A stretch of 41,303 nt of DNA from an uncultured Opitutia bacterium (GCA_903924185.1 CAIYAN010000277.1:1-41303); one strand, 5' to 3'; counted from the stretch's first letter, positions 24,247-32,536 are shown. Numbers and translations are program-made. Notes: generated by a model not told the origin, from the sequence alone.

Positions 24247-25166
24247 CGGCGGTCGCGCGCGGTGCGCGGGTCGAGGGCGGCCTTCGCGAGGTCGGCCACC
24301 AGGTTAAGGCAGAGTAAAGCGACCGCGTAGAGCAACGTCGTCCCGAGGATGACGGGGACGTCGCGGTTGATGATAGCGGTAACAAAGAGACGGCCGACGC
24401 CGGGGACGTCGAAGAGAGATTCAACGACAAAGGAGCCAGAAACCAAGGCGGCGGCGGCGGGCCCAAGGTAAGTGACGACGGGTAAAATGCCATTCCGCAG
24501 CGCATGCACGAAACGCACTCGCATCGGCGACACGCCCTTAGCGCGCGCGGTGCGCACGTAATCCAAGGTATAGACTTCCATGAGTTCACCGCGCGTCAAG
24601 CGCGCCAAGGGTGCAGCGGTGATCAGCCCCAAAGCCAACGAAGGCAGCACGAGGTGTGACACCGAACCCCAACCGCACGGCGGAAACCAGCCGAGCTGGA
24701 GCGAGAAGACCAATGCCAGCAAAGGTCCGAAAACAAAGGACGGCACACAGATACCAATGAGTGCAAAGCCCATGGGCACGCGGTCCATCCAGGTATTCGG
24801 ACGGGACGCCGCGATTACTCCAATGGGGATACCAACGAGGATCGCGATGAGCAAAGAAAGCGACCCCAAGACGACCGAGACCGGGATGCGCTCGCCGATG
24901 ATTTGATTCACCGTCCAGCCAGGGTACTTCATCGAAGGGCCCAACGAGCCCTGGGAGAGATTGCTAATATAGTTTCCCAGCTGCACGTGGAGTGGCTGGT
25001 CGAGTCCGTAGTAGGCTTCGACCTGCTTCTTCACTTCTGCTGGCATCGGGCGTTCCTTATCGAACGGACCACCGGGCACCGCATGCGCTAAAAAGAAGGT
25101 GGTGACGACCACGACCAAGAGGACGGGGATCATTTCAGCCAGCCGCTTGAGGACGTAGAGGAACAT
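24243..25166 (-). CDS. Opp/Dpp-type ABC transporter permease (OppB/DppB-like)
   Basis: This 307-residue protein has the OppB/DppB layout: N-terminal helix (about 9-28), the periplasmic region VPGGPFDKERPMPAEV with YYGLDQPL, then five helices. The EAA loop is YTLDYVRTARAKGVSPMRVRFVHALRNGILP. It forms the heterodimeric channel with the OppC-like protein. It is the first gene of the unit OppB - OppC - FmdB-like. A TTGCAA box lies about 40 bases upstream, but there is no convincing -10. Confidence 0.93.
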   Translation of the reverse strand: MFLYVLKRLAEMIPVLLVVVVTTFFLAHAVPGGPFDKERPMPAEVKKQVEAYYGLDQPLHVQLGNYISNLSQGSLGPSMKYPGWTVNQIIGERIPVSVVLGSLSLLIAILVGIPIGVIAASRPNTWMDRVPMGFALIGICVPSFVFGPLLALVFSLQLGWFPPCGWGSVSHLVLPSLALGLITAAPLARLTRGELMEVYTLDYVRTARAKGVSPMRVRFVHALRNGILPVVTYLGPAAAALVSGSFVVESLFDVPGVGRLFVTAIINRDVPVILGTTLLYAVALLCLNLVADLAKAALDPRTARDRR

Positions 25167-25216
25167 CGGGGCGAGGCCAGCGTGGGACGGACGAGGTGGG
25201 TTGCAAGCCTACGGGA

Positions 25217-25492
25217 CTAAGGCTGCTTTTCTTTGGCCGCCTTGGCACGGCGCTCCATTTCCTCAATGGATAGAGCCGCCGGCAGGCCATTCGCCTCCGC
25301 CCGCACCCACCCCATGCGAGCGGCCACGACTTCCAGCTCCTTGGCATTCAGTTTACCCTCCGCCTTCAGGCGGGCCTGACGCTCGGCACTATCACGCTCC
25401 ATCTGCGCTTGGGCATCATTCTGCACGTAAGTCTTGAAGACACCACAGCCCGCAAGCATCAGTGCCGCGGCAATGGTGAGGAGGGTCTTCAT
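25217..25492 (-). CDS. Small lipoprotein, unknown function
   Basis: The protein is 91 residues with a lipoprotein signal peptide and lipobox LAGC (Cys16). The mature part is short, charged and predicted helical (about 25-60 and 75-91), rich in Ala, Glu, Lys and Arg. I recognise no family. It begins 9 bases after the DCC-family gene and is probably co-transcribed with it. Confidence 0.7.
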   Translation of the reverse strand: MKTLLTIAAALMLAGCGVFKTYVQNDAQAQMERDSAERQARLKAEGKLNAKELEVVAARMGWVRAEANGLPAALSIEEMERRAKAAKEKQP

Positions 25493-25501
25493 GTGCGCAG
25501 A

Positions 25502-25888
25502 TTAATCAGCGAGGTGAGTGGGGCTCAAGAGCGTACAAGCCGGGGGGCGACCGAACCAATGCCGACGCTGGGCGATAAAGTTATAGACGGCGTCGGCCAA
25601 AAAGGTGGGCACCCAAGCGAGCGACCAAGCCAAGAGACCCCAACCGCCCCCCAAGCACCGCAGCATGGATAAAACGGCGGTCGACCGAACCAGCCGGTGC
25701 GAGCCGACCCAAGCCACCACCGTCCCCTGATCGCCCCCGGGGGGCTCGCCGAGGATGCGGGCAGTCTCCCCTGCGTTCGTCGCGAAAACCATAGTCCCAC
25801 GGGTATCGCGGGCTGAGAACCATTGGGCCGACCGATTACACAAAGCACAGTCTCCATCAATCAAGACGATGATAGGGGACGCCTCCAT
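25502..25888 (-). CDS. DCC-family (DUF393) thiol-disulfide oxidoreductase-like protein
   Basis: From the ATG at 25888 the protein has 128 residues. It begins with the family signature LIDGDCALCN (CxxC with preceding Asp), then a thioredoxin-like pattern and a C-terminal YNFIAQRRHWFGR segment characteristic of DUF393. An amphipathic or hydrophobic stretch (about 85-105) may associate with the membrane. Members are proposed thiol-disulfide oxidoreductases. The adjacent lipoprotein gene follows it directly. Confidence 0.88.
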   Translation of the reverse strand: MEASPIIVLIDGDCALCNRSAQWFSARDTRGTMVFATNAGETARILGEPPGGDQGTVVAWVGSHRLVRSTAVLSMLRCLGGGWGLLAWSLAWVPTFLADAVYNFIAQRRHWFGRPPACTLLSPTHLAD

Positions 25889-26017
25889 ACTCCCTGAATG
25901 AGCCAAAATTGGCGGGGAGTGAAGGCCTTTCGGCATTTCCAGACCCGAACCACTAAAAGCGAGGGAAAGCGCTTGTCACGGGAGCCTCGGACTGCCAAAA
26001 AGCCCTTCCTACTGGCC

Positions 26018-26104
26018 GGAAGGGTATCCAAGTGGCTAAAGGTCGCGGACTGTAAATCCGTTCAGCTTCGCTGTTCGTGGGTTCGAATCCCACCCCTTCC
26101 ACCA
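26018..26104 (+). tRNA. tRNA-Tyr (GTA), CCA encoded
   Basis: The acceptor stem GGAAGGG (26018-26024) pairs with CCCTTCC (26094-26100), followed by discriminator A and encoded CCA (26101-26104). The anticodon loop contains CTGTAAA (anticodon GTA), and GTTCGAATC marks the T arm. The 87-base length with a long variable arm fits a class II tRNA, as expected for bacterial tRNA-Tyr. rpsT follows 95 bases downstream. Confidence 0.96.
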
Positions 26105-26199
26105 GCAGGACAATTTTGACGACACCCCCGACGCCGGGGGCGAAATCGTTAAATCCGCGTTGACTCCGAGGGCCGCCCACGGCTTCCCTACTGACACAC

Positions 26200-26445
26200 A
26201 TGGCCAACATCAAAGCTAACCAGAAGAGCATCCGCCAGACCGTTGCTCGCGCCGCCCGCAATAAGATCGTCCGCACCCGCCTCAAGAGCCTCGTTAAGGG
26301 CTTCGTCGCAGGCGCGGCTTCCGCCAGCCCTGCCGCCGTGGCTTCCGCCGCCGACAAGGCCGCCAAGACGGGCGTCATCCATCGCAACAAAGCGAACCGC
26401 ATCAAGGCTCGCCTCGCGAAGAAGCTGGCTGCCGCCAAGAAGTAA
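26200..26445 (+). CDS. rpsT: 30S ribosomal protein S20
   Basis: The 81-residue protein starts MANIKANQKSIRQTVARAARNKIVRTRLKSLVK and has the Lys/Ala-rich helical composition of S20, with the HRNKANRIKARLAKKL C-terminal helix. S20 binds the 5' and 3' minor domains of 16S rRNA. The length is normal (E. coli S20 has 87 residues). A TTGACT box lies 40 bases upstream (26160-26165) without a clear -10. Confidence 0.96.
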   Translation: MANIKANQKSIRQTVARAARNKIVRTRLKSLVKGFVAGAASASPAAVASAADKAAKTGVIHRNKANRIKARLAKKLAAAKK

Positions 26446-26469
26446 GAGATGCCTTTCAGGCCTCTCCAC

Positions 26470-26505
26470 AACCCCGCCGTCTGAGACGCCGGGGTTTTTT
26501 GTTTT
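26470..26505 (+). terminator. Rho-independent terminator after rpsT
   Basis: AACCCCG (26470-26476) pairs with CGGGGTT (26490-26496), enclosing CGTC/GACG, followed by TTTTTT and a second T tract. The next gene starts at 26509, immediately after the T run, so it needs read-through. Confidence 0.9.
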
Positions 26506-26508
26506 AGG

Positions 26509-27309
26509 ATGAGCCAGCTCCCTTCCTCCATCGGCTTCCCGTCGGGAGTCTTCGGCGTGGCGCCCTTGCGGCTCGATGTTCTCACGCATGGGCCAGGCTG
26601 GGTCGCCCTCAACAAGCCAGTTAATTTACCCAGCGACGACCATCCCTGGCAGGAAAATGCCGCCCACTTAGTCGGCGAACTCCGCGTCCAACTTCAACTG
26701 GAGAAACCCGAGATCGTTAAGCTCGGGCTAAAAGAGCCAGCCGTAGCCTTCGGTCCGGAGCCGCAAGTCTCCGGGCTACTCATCCTCGCTGACCGGGCCA
26801 GCACGCTCGCCGCGTGGCGCGAGGCCATCGGGTCGTTTCAACTTAACTTTACCTACGAGTTCATCGCCCGCACCGAAGAGGCCCCCGCCGAAGGCGGGCT
26901 CTGCGATCTGCCGCTGGGGATGGACGACACGCGCGGGCGCGCCTTCGTCTCGCATCGCCTCGGCAAACAAGCCGAGACGACCTTTCATGGGGGCGAACTT
27001 TTCAATCGCTGGCGGCGCTGGACTGCGACCACGCGCTTCCCGCGGCGCGACCAAATCCGCGCCCACGCTAACGAATGCGGACTGCGTATCGCCGGCGAAC
27101 TCGAGTACGCCCGCTCTGGCCGCGTGACGCTCACCGATACGACCCGCCGGGGCCGACTGAACAAGGGCGAGGATAAGCCCTTGCATCGCTGCCTTCTGCT
27201 GCATCTCGGCCGGATTCAAGGCCTCGTGGCCGGCGTCCCGATCGACTTAACCGCCCCGCTCCCCGACGACTTTGCCACGGTGGTCAAGCGCCTCGGCAAA
27301 GCCGGTTAA
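26509..27309 (+). CDS. RluA-like pseudouridine synthase family protein without catalytic Asp
   Basis: This 266-residue protein has the RluA fold landmarks in order: WVALNKPVNLPSD (31-43), a motif-II position before SGLLILADRA (88-97), YEFIAR (116-121), LGKQAETTF (151-159) and RRDQIRAHANECG (179-191). In active family members the second reads HRLDxxTSGLL, with the Asp forming the covalent intermediate. Here it is FGPEPQVSGLL (81-91), so the His, Arg, Leu and Asp are all replaced and the catalytic position is Glu84. It probably binds RNA without making pseudouridine, unless Glu works. Its stop overlaps the convergent flavin-reductase stop. Confidence 0.8.
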   Translation: MSQLPSSIGFPSGVFGVAPLRLDVLTHGPGWVALNKPVNLPSDDHPWQENAAHLVGELRVQLQLEKPEIVKLGLKEPAVAFGPEPQVSGLLILADRASTLAAWREAIGSFQLNFTYEFIARTEEAPAEGGLCDLPLGMDDTRGRAFVSHRLGKQAETTFHGGELFNRWRRWTATTRFPRRDQIRAHANECGLRIAGELEYARSGRVTLTDTTRRGRLNKGEDKPLHRCLLLHLGRIQGLVAGVPIDLTAPLPDDFATVVKRLGKAG

Positions 27310-27920
27310 CTGCGGGGCAAGTCTTTGCGAAAGATATCCCGCGTGCGCACGTAGCCGTCGGGGCTATTCATGCGCCCGACCGGCGCATACTGCACGTAGT
27401 CTACCCGCCAGGTCACTGGATCGGCGATGCCCGCCCGCACATGAGCCAAAAGAATTTCCACGACGACGACGCGGTTCTCGCCATACTTCCTGATATCAAG
27501 CACGCGGCACTCCAAGGCGACGGGGCAATCGACTAAGATAGGAGGACGGACCCGCTCCGCTGGACGCGTCGCCAGACGCTCGCGGTCCACTTCGCTCACG
27601 CCAGGCGGTAACGATCGCGCACACGCCACCATCCGGTCCGCCATCGGCTCATCACAGAGATGAATCACGCACTCGCCATTGGCTAAGAGATTGGCCGCGG
27701 TGTCCTTCGGCGTGCCGTCCTCACGGTCACCCGGTGCTAACACGGCCAACGGGGGCTCTGTGCCCATGACGTTGAAGAACGAGAACGGCGCCGCGTTGAC
27801 GATCCCTTGGACATCGATTGTCGTAACTAGCGCGATGGGGCGCGGGACCACGAGGCCCGCCAGTAGCTTATAGGCTTGGGCGCCCGGGTGCGCCGCCACA
27901 TCGAAGCGCACGGCGTCCAT
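27306..27920 (-). CDS. Flavin reductase family protein
   Basis: From the ATG at 27920, one base after the lspA stop, the protein has 204 residues; an earlier in-frame start would overlap lspA. It shows the flavin-reductase-like (FMN-binding split-barrel) pattern: AYKLLAGLVVPRPIALVTTID, NAAPFSFFNVMGTEPPL and ANLLANGECVIHLC. Members reduce flavins with NAD(P)H or bind FMN. It is the last gene of the ileS - DksA-like - lspA unit and overlaps the stop of the convergent RluA-like gene. Confidence 0.87.
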   Translation of the reverse strand: MDAVRFDVAAHPGAQAYKLLAGLVVPRPIALVTTIDVQGIVNAAPFSFFNVMGTEPPLAVLAPGDREDGTPKDTAANLLANGECVIHLCDEPMADRMVACARSLPPGVSEVDRERLATRPAERVRPPILVDCPVALECRVLDIRKYGENRVVVVEILLAHVRAGIADPVTWRVDYVQYAPVGRMNSPDGYVRTRDIFRKDLPRS

Positions 27921-27921
27921 C

Positions 27922-28509
27922 CTAGACCCGCGGCTGGTCTTCGCCCGCGTGCGAGACGATGGCTTCCCGCCGCAGGTAATCCTGCCGGTAGGACATGAAG
28001 AGGTAGATGACGACGCCCACGCAGATGCAGGAGTCGGCGACGTTGAATGCAGGGAAACGATAGCCGGGCAAATGGACGTCGATGAAGTCAATCACATGGT
28101 CCCCGAAGAGACGGTCGCGCACGTTGCCCAGCGTCCCCCCGACGAAGAGGCCGAAGGCCAACTGGCCACCCCCCAATTCACGCATCAAGGGGTGGCGCCA
28201 ACGCCACACTAAAGCCAAGACCACCAGTGCCAAGAAGACGAGGAACGGGCGGACGTCATACTGCGCCCCTAGGCCCCAAGCGGCCCCCTTATTGCCAACG
28301 TGGACAATCCAAAGCCAAGGAAAGAGGGCGATAGGTGAGCGCTCGGGGTTTTCAGAGAAGTGATAGACCCAGTCGTTTTCGAACCGGAGCGGAAAAATCC
28401 GCTCGATGTGCAGCTTCGTCAGGACGTCGGTCGCAAAAGCCATGACCGACACCGCCCAGAAAGTGCCGTAGGCTCGCAGACGCAAGGGACTGAAGAATCC
28501 AGTGCTCAA
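27922..28509 (-). CDS. lspA: Lipoprotein signal peptidase (signal peptidase II)
   Basis: LspA removes signal peptides from prolipoproteins in the inner membrane; this window encodes at least two such lipoproteins (25217 and 13669). The 195-residue protein keeps the family motifs: TDVLTK (27-32), VGNKGAAWG (71-79), GNVRDRLFGD (128-137, catalytic Asp132) and FNVADS (155-160, catalytic Asp159), with four hydrophobic segments. The start is TTG at 28509 and overlaps the DksA-like stop (TTGA). No strong Shine-Dalgarno is visible, so coupling is likely to matter. Confidence 0.95.
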   Translation of the reverse strand: MSTGFFSPLRLRAYGTFWAVSVMAFATDVLTKLHIERIFPLRFENDWVYHFSENPERSPIALFPWLWIVHVGNKGAAWGLGAQYDVRPFLVFLALVVLALVWRWRHPLMRELGGGQLAFGLFVGGTLGNVRDRLFGDHVIDFIDVHLPGYRFPAFNVADSCICVGVVIYLFMSYRQDYLRREAIVSHAGEDQPRV

Positions 28510-29633
28510 GTCTCGGGCTGGTCGTCTTCACCGCCGCCGCCGCCGGTACCGAAGCCGACTTCATCGCCGATTTCGCCGAGCGGACTACCGCCCCGCCGAC
28601 GATGCGCACGGCGATTGCGCTCAAGCTCCTTCTGGCCTTCCAGCGAGTAGCGGGTGAATGGTACCGCCATCAAACGCGCGTGCGGAATGACCTTATTAGT
28701 GATTTCGCAGATGCCGTACTTACCCGACTTCAGGCGCTCGATGGCGTCCGCGATTTCCTTCAACGCTTCCTGTTCGTTGGAAATAAGGGAGAGTGCGAAG
28801 TCGCGGTCGGCCGTGTCCGTGCCGGCGTCAGCTAGGTGTTGAGAGTAGCCCGAGAGGTCGCCAGCGTCATCTTTGCCGTTCTTCTTGAGGGCCTCTTCGG
28901 AGTGGAAGGCCAAACCCTTCTGGATGACTTCACGCATGGCGGTCAGCAGGTGGTAATAGCGGCGAAGTTTTTCGGGGATTTGCTTAGATTCATCAACCAT
29001 CCCGCCGCCCTTACGGAACGGGTTAACCCCGCCGAGCAGGTCAGCAATCGAAGCGGCCGCGATATTATGCGACTTGTGCCCCTTGTCCCGGGCCGCGGTG
29101 GCGGCTTTCTCGCGCGCCTTGCGCTCTTCTTCGGGCACCCAGAGGTTCAACTTAGAACCCTCGCGCTTACGGCTCTTCATATGCTCGAGGACATCAGCAA
29201 AGGTAAAGAATTGCAGCTTGGTGCGCACCGGAGCGTCGGGAGTCCCCACCTGATCATGAATGACGCGATGCTTATCAAGGAGCTGCTTCTGCTTCTCGTG
29301 CTCTGCCTTGGTCTTGGCCTGAATCTTCGCGCCCTTCGCGGGCTTGGCGGGCTTAGCTGCGACGAGGGGGGCCTTCGCCCCTTTGGCCGGGACAGCGACG
29401 GGAGCAGGCTTGCCAGAGGCCTTACCAGCCTTCGCCGGTGGGATCTTGATGGGAGGCGTCACCTTGGCCGTAGGCTTAGTCGGTACGGCCGGCTTCTTGG
29501 AAGCAGGTGGAGCTACCTTGGCCACGGGCTTCTTGACCAGCTTGAGGGGGGGCTTGGCCTTGGCGACAGGCTTAGCGACAGGCTTAGCGACAGCCTTGGC
29601 GGCGGGCTTCTTGGGGGCGGGTTTCTTGGACAT
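28506..29633 (-). CDS. DksA/TraR-like protein with histone-H1-like tail and degenerate zinc finger
   Basis: The 375-residue protein has a long Lys/Ala/Pro-rich N-terminal tail (1-110) like a bacterial histone-H1-like domain, then a charged linker and a DksA/TraR-like C-terminal domain (about 218-340). The domain keeps the coiled-coil tip style (DTADRDFALSL, 273-283) and ends LKSGKYGICEITNKVIPHARLMAVPF. Of the four zinc ligands only Cys309 remains; the others are Thr312, Tyr329 and a later polar residue. It may act at the RNA polymerase secondary channel and bind DNA through its tail. It follows ileS by 12 bases. The tail is partly encoded by tandem 12-base repeats. Confidence 0.82.
   Translation of the reverse strand: MSKKPAPKKPAAKAVAKPVAKPVAKAKPPLKLVKKPVAKVAPPASKKPAVPTKPTAKVTPPIKIPPAKAGKASGKPAPVAVPAKGAKAPLVAAKPAKPAKGAKIQAKTKAEHEKQKQLLDKHRVIHDQVGTPDAPVRTKLQFFTFADVLEHMKSRKREGSKLNLWVPEEERKAREKAATAARDKGHKSHNIAAASIADLLGGVNPFRKGGGMVDESKQIPEKLRRYYHLLTAMREVIQKGLAFHSEEALKKNGKDDAGDLSGYSQHLADAGTDTADRDFALSLISNEQEALKEIADAIERLKSGKYGICEITNKVIPHARLMAVPFTRYSLEGQKELERNRRAHRRRGGSPLGEIGDEVGFGTGGGGGEDDQPET
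29565..29600. repeat. Three tandem 12-base repeats in the DksA-like gene
   Basis: The unit gacaggcttagc occurs at 29565-29576 and 29577-29588, with a two-mismatch copy at 29589-29600. On the minus strand it encodes repeated AKPV units of the basic tail. Such a tract can change length by slippage in multiples of four residues. Confidence 0.75.
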
Positions 29634-29645
29634 GAAGAGAGGTGT

Positions 29646-32474
29646 TTAGGATTGCGGGTACTTGGCGGCGAGGGCGTCGCGGCACCGTGGGGATACCATA
29701 CCGTATTTCCCGGCGTCCACAAGCGTAGGCACCCAGCGCCATGACCTCGGGCACTTTACCCCAGAAGCATGGTCGACGGCAAACGCCAGCGGGGCCTGCG
29801 GGTGGGGCTGCAGCGTGACGGCCGAGACGATCCAAAGCTCGGTTAAAAGGCCCGCATGCTGGGAAAGGATGGCGAAATCAGGGTTTGCCGGGTCACCAGT
29901 AACGGTGACCGCGGCTTCCATCGACTGGCCGATTTTCTTCTCCTGCCGGAGGCGCTCCATGGGGACGTTGACCTGGGCGGCCAAGGCCTGGATGGCGGCG
30001 ACAGCGGCATGGGCAGCTAAACCGGAGGCATCTTCCCAAGCCGCGTCGACGACGGGCCAGTCTTGCAGGTGGATGCACGTGGCGTCGACATACTCGGTAC
30101 GGGCGTGCAAGTGCGACCACGCTTCATCCGCCGTAAACGGCACGAAGGGCGCGATGAGTTTCAGGTAAGCGCGCAAGACAAGGTCGAGCGCGGTCTGGGT
30201 CGAACGGCGCAAGGGGTCGTTGGGTGCAGTCGTGTAGAGGCGGTCCTTGACGACATTGTGGTAGGTCGCCGAGAGCGTGCCCGTCGTGAAACCCGCCAAG
30301 GCGGCGGCGGCACGGTGAAACTCATTACGCTCGCAGGCGTCGGTGACTTCGCGGATGAGCTGGGCGGTCTCGACGAGGACCCAGCGGTCGATCGGGGTCA
30401 ACTGCGCGACGGGGAGCGCATCCTTCGCGGCATCGAAGTCGAAGAGATTACCGAGCTGGTAGCGGAGCGAATTACGCATTCCGCGATACTGATTCGAAAT
30501 GGTCTCGAAGATGGCGTCGGAAATCGGGATATCGCTCTGGTAGTTTTCCGAGGCGACCCAGAGGCGCACGATATCGGCGCCGTATTTCTTGACGTAGTCA
30601 TCGGCGGTCTGCGGCTTGCCGCTCGGGTTGTCGGACTTCGAGATCTTCTGGCGCTTCTCATTGACGACGAAACCGTGCGTGAGGACGGCACGATAAGGCG
30701 CTGTGCCCTTGACGGCGATGGCGGTCCAAAGGGAGGACTGGAACCAACCGCGATGCTGGTCGGAACCTTCGAGGTAAAGGTCGGCGGGCCAATGGAGGTC
30801 AGGATGGAGGGCGCAAACAGCCAAGTGGCTGGAGCCCGAATCAATCCACACGTCCAGCGTGTCGGTACCCTTGCGGAGATCTTTCGGCCAAGCGGCTGGC
30901 ACGGGAGCACCGGCGAGGACTTCCGCGACGGAGGAGGCCCACCACCAATCGCCACCGCGGGTAGCGACCTGCGCAGCGACATGTCGGACGATGCCCGCAT
31001 CGAGGAAGGACTCGCCGGTTGATGGTGAGTAGAACGAAGGGATCGGCACGCCCCAAGCGCGCTGGCGCGAGATACACCAATCGGGACGGCCTTCGAGGGC
31101 GGCACGGATACGATTCTCCCCGCTAGCAGGAATCCATTTCACCTGGCCGACGGCAGCGAGGGCCTTAGCCCGCAGGCCACCGCGATCGAGGCCGACGAAC
31201 CATTGATCCAGGGCGCGGAAGACGACCGGCGACTTGGAACGCCAGCAGTGCGGGTATTGATGTTCGAAGCTCTGCGACTTCAGAAGCGCACCCTTTTCCT
31301 TGAGTAGTCCAAGGACAGCGATGTTGGCCGGGTTCTTACCGTCCGTCTCAAGCACGGTCACGCCCACCAAGGCCGCCGGGACTTGGCCATCATCAGCGTA
31401 GGTACCATCATCGCGAACCGGGCAATAGGGCTCGAGGCCGTATTTATTGCCGGTCTGAAAGTCTTCGAGGCCGTGGCCCGGGGCGGTGTGGACGCAACCC
31501 GAACCGGCATCCGTGGTGACGTAGTCGGCAAGCACGACCGGCGCGGGGCGCGCGATGAAGGGGTGCTGCGACTGCAGACCTTCGAGGGCGCGGCCCTTCA
31601 CACGGAAACCATCGGTCGCCCCTTCGAGGCCACACTCAGTGACAAAGGCATCGCGGCGGGCGGCGGCCACGAGGAACGAACGGTCGCCGTGGCGGACCTC
31701 GACGTATTCAAGTTCTGGATGCACGGCGATGGCGAGGTTGGCAGGCAACGTCCATGGGGTGGTCGTCCAGATAACGACGGCGAGTGGGTGCGCCGGGGTG
31801 AGGCCCTTCGCGGCGGGGTCGGCGACAGGGAAGGCGACCCAGATGGAGTGCGAACGCTTGGTCAGGTATTCAATCTCGGCCTCGGCCAAAGCCGTCTGGC
31901 AAGGGATGGACCAATAGACCGGCTTCTTCGAGCGATAGACGAGGCCTTGCTCAACGAAACTGCTGAAGCCCTTGAGGATCTCGGCCTCGTAGGCGGGATC
32001 CATGGTGCGGTATTCGGACTTCCAATCGGCAAGGATGCCGAGCCGGCGAAACTGCCCGCGCTGCTTCTCGATATAAGCGGCGGAGAATTCGGCGCAGGCC
32101 TTACGTACGCCGAGGGCGTCGAGCGACTGCTGCTTCGCCTGGAGCTCCTTCATCACCTTATGCTCAATCGGTAAACCGTGGCAGTCCCAGCCCGGGACGT
32201 ACGGCGTCCGGAACCCGCGCATGGACTTGAAGCGCAGGATCGCATCCTTCAGCAGTTTATTGAGAGCGGTGCCAATGTGGACGTCTCCGTTAGTGAAAGG
32301 CGGTCCATCGTGGAGGACGAAGGCGGGCTTACCGGCGGCTCGTTTCTGAATGGCGGCGTAGAGGCCATTCTTCTCCCAGTGGGCGATACGCAGCGGCTCG
32401 CGTTCGGCCAGGCCGGCCCGCATGGGGAAATCGGTGACGGGCAGGTTAAGGGTATCCTTGAGCTCTTCGGCCAT
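29646..32474 (-). CDS. ileS: Isoleucyl-tRNA synthetase
   Basis: IleRS charges tRNA-Ile and edits valine. From the ATG at 32474 (chosen because MAEELKDTLNLP is the normal IleRS start) the protein has 942 residues. It has the class I HIGT motif (66-69), the editing domain with TTPWTLPANLA, the KISKS motif near residue 610, and the anticodon-binding C-terminus. The C-terminal zinc knuckle, normally CPxC...CxxC, reads CPRS (from about residue 908) and SPRC, so two of four ligands are lost. It leads the unit with the DksA-like, lspA and flavin-reductase genes. A TTGCCT -35-like box lies upstream. Confidence 0.98.
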   Translation of the reverse strand: MAEELKDTLNLPVTDFPMRAGLAEREPLRIAHWEKNGLYAAIQKRAAGKPAFVLHDGPPFTNGDVHIGTALNKLLKDAILRFKSMRGFRTPYVPGWDCHGLPIEHKVMKELQAKQQSLDALGVRKACAEFSAAYIEKQRGQFRRLGILADWKSEYRTMDPAYEAEILKGFSSFVEQGLVYRSKKPVYWSIPCQTALAEAEIEYLTKRSHSIWVAFPVADPAAKGLTPAHPLAVVIWTTTPWTLPANLAIAVHPELEYVEVRHGDRSFLVAAARRDAFVTECGLEGATDGFRVKGRALEGLQSQHPFIARPAPVVLADYVTTDAGSGCVHTAPGHGLEDFQTGNKYGLEPYCPVRDDGTYADDGQVPAALVGVTVLETDGKNPANIAVLGLLKEKGALLKSQSFEHQYPHCWRSKSPVVFRALDQWFVGLDRGGLRAKALAAVGQVKWIPASGENRIRAALEGRPDWCISRQRAWGVPIPSFYSPSTGESFLDAGIVRHVAAQVATRGGDWWWASSVAEVLAGAPVPAAWPKDLRKGTDTLDVWIDSGSSHLAVCALHPDLHWPADLYLEGSDQHRGWFQSSLWTAIAVKGTAPYRAVLTHGFVVNEKRQKISKSDNPSGKPQTADDYVKKYGADIVRLWVASENYQSDIPISDAIFETISNQYRGMRNSLRYQLGNLFDFDAAKDALPVAQLTPIDRWVLVETAQLIREVTDACERNEFHRAAAALAGFTTGTLSATYHNVVKDRLYTTAPNDPLRRSTQTALDLVLRAYLKLIAPFVPFTADEAWSHLHARTEYVDATCIHLQDWPVVDAAWEDASGLAAHAAVAAIQALAAQVNVPMERLRQEKKIGQSMEAAVTVTGDPANPDFAILSQHAGLLTELWIVSAVTLQPHPQAPLAFAVDHASGVKCPRSWRWVPTLVDAGKYGMVSPRCRDALAAKYPQS

Positions 32475-32514
32475 ATTGACGGTGAAATGTGGGTGATTGA
32501 CCCGGTTAGGCAAT

Positions 32515-32536
32515 ACCCTGCCGGGGCGGGCAGGGT
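32515..32536. repeat. Inverted repeat in the ileS/32651 divergent region
   Basis: ACCCTGCC (32515-32522) and GGCAGGGT (32529-32536) form a perfect 8-base inverted repeat with a GC-rich six-base spacer. It lies 41 bases upstream of ileS and could be an operator or an mRNA hairpin. The rest of 32475-32613 shows nothing definite. Confidence 0.4.

Noticed and set aside
25889-26017. tRNA-Tyr promoter at TTGTCA (about 25973-25978)
   Set aside because: The 17-base downstream position is CAAAAA, which is a poor -10, so I did not call it.
29565-29600. CRISPR-like or transposon repeat
   Set aside because: The 12-base repeats are in frame, encode AKPV units and lack spacers; they are a low-complexity protein tail.
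29750-32180. Long overlapping ORFs antisense to ileS
   Set aside because: These are GC-bias shadows in other frames of ileS, with no recognisable protein motifs.
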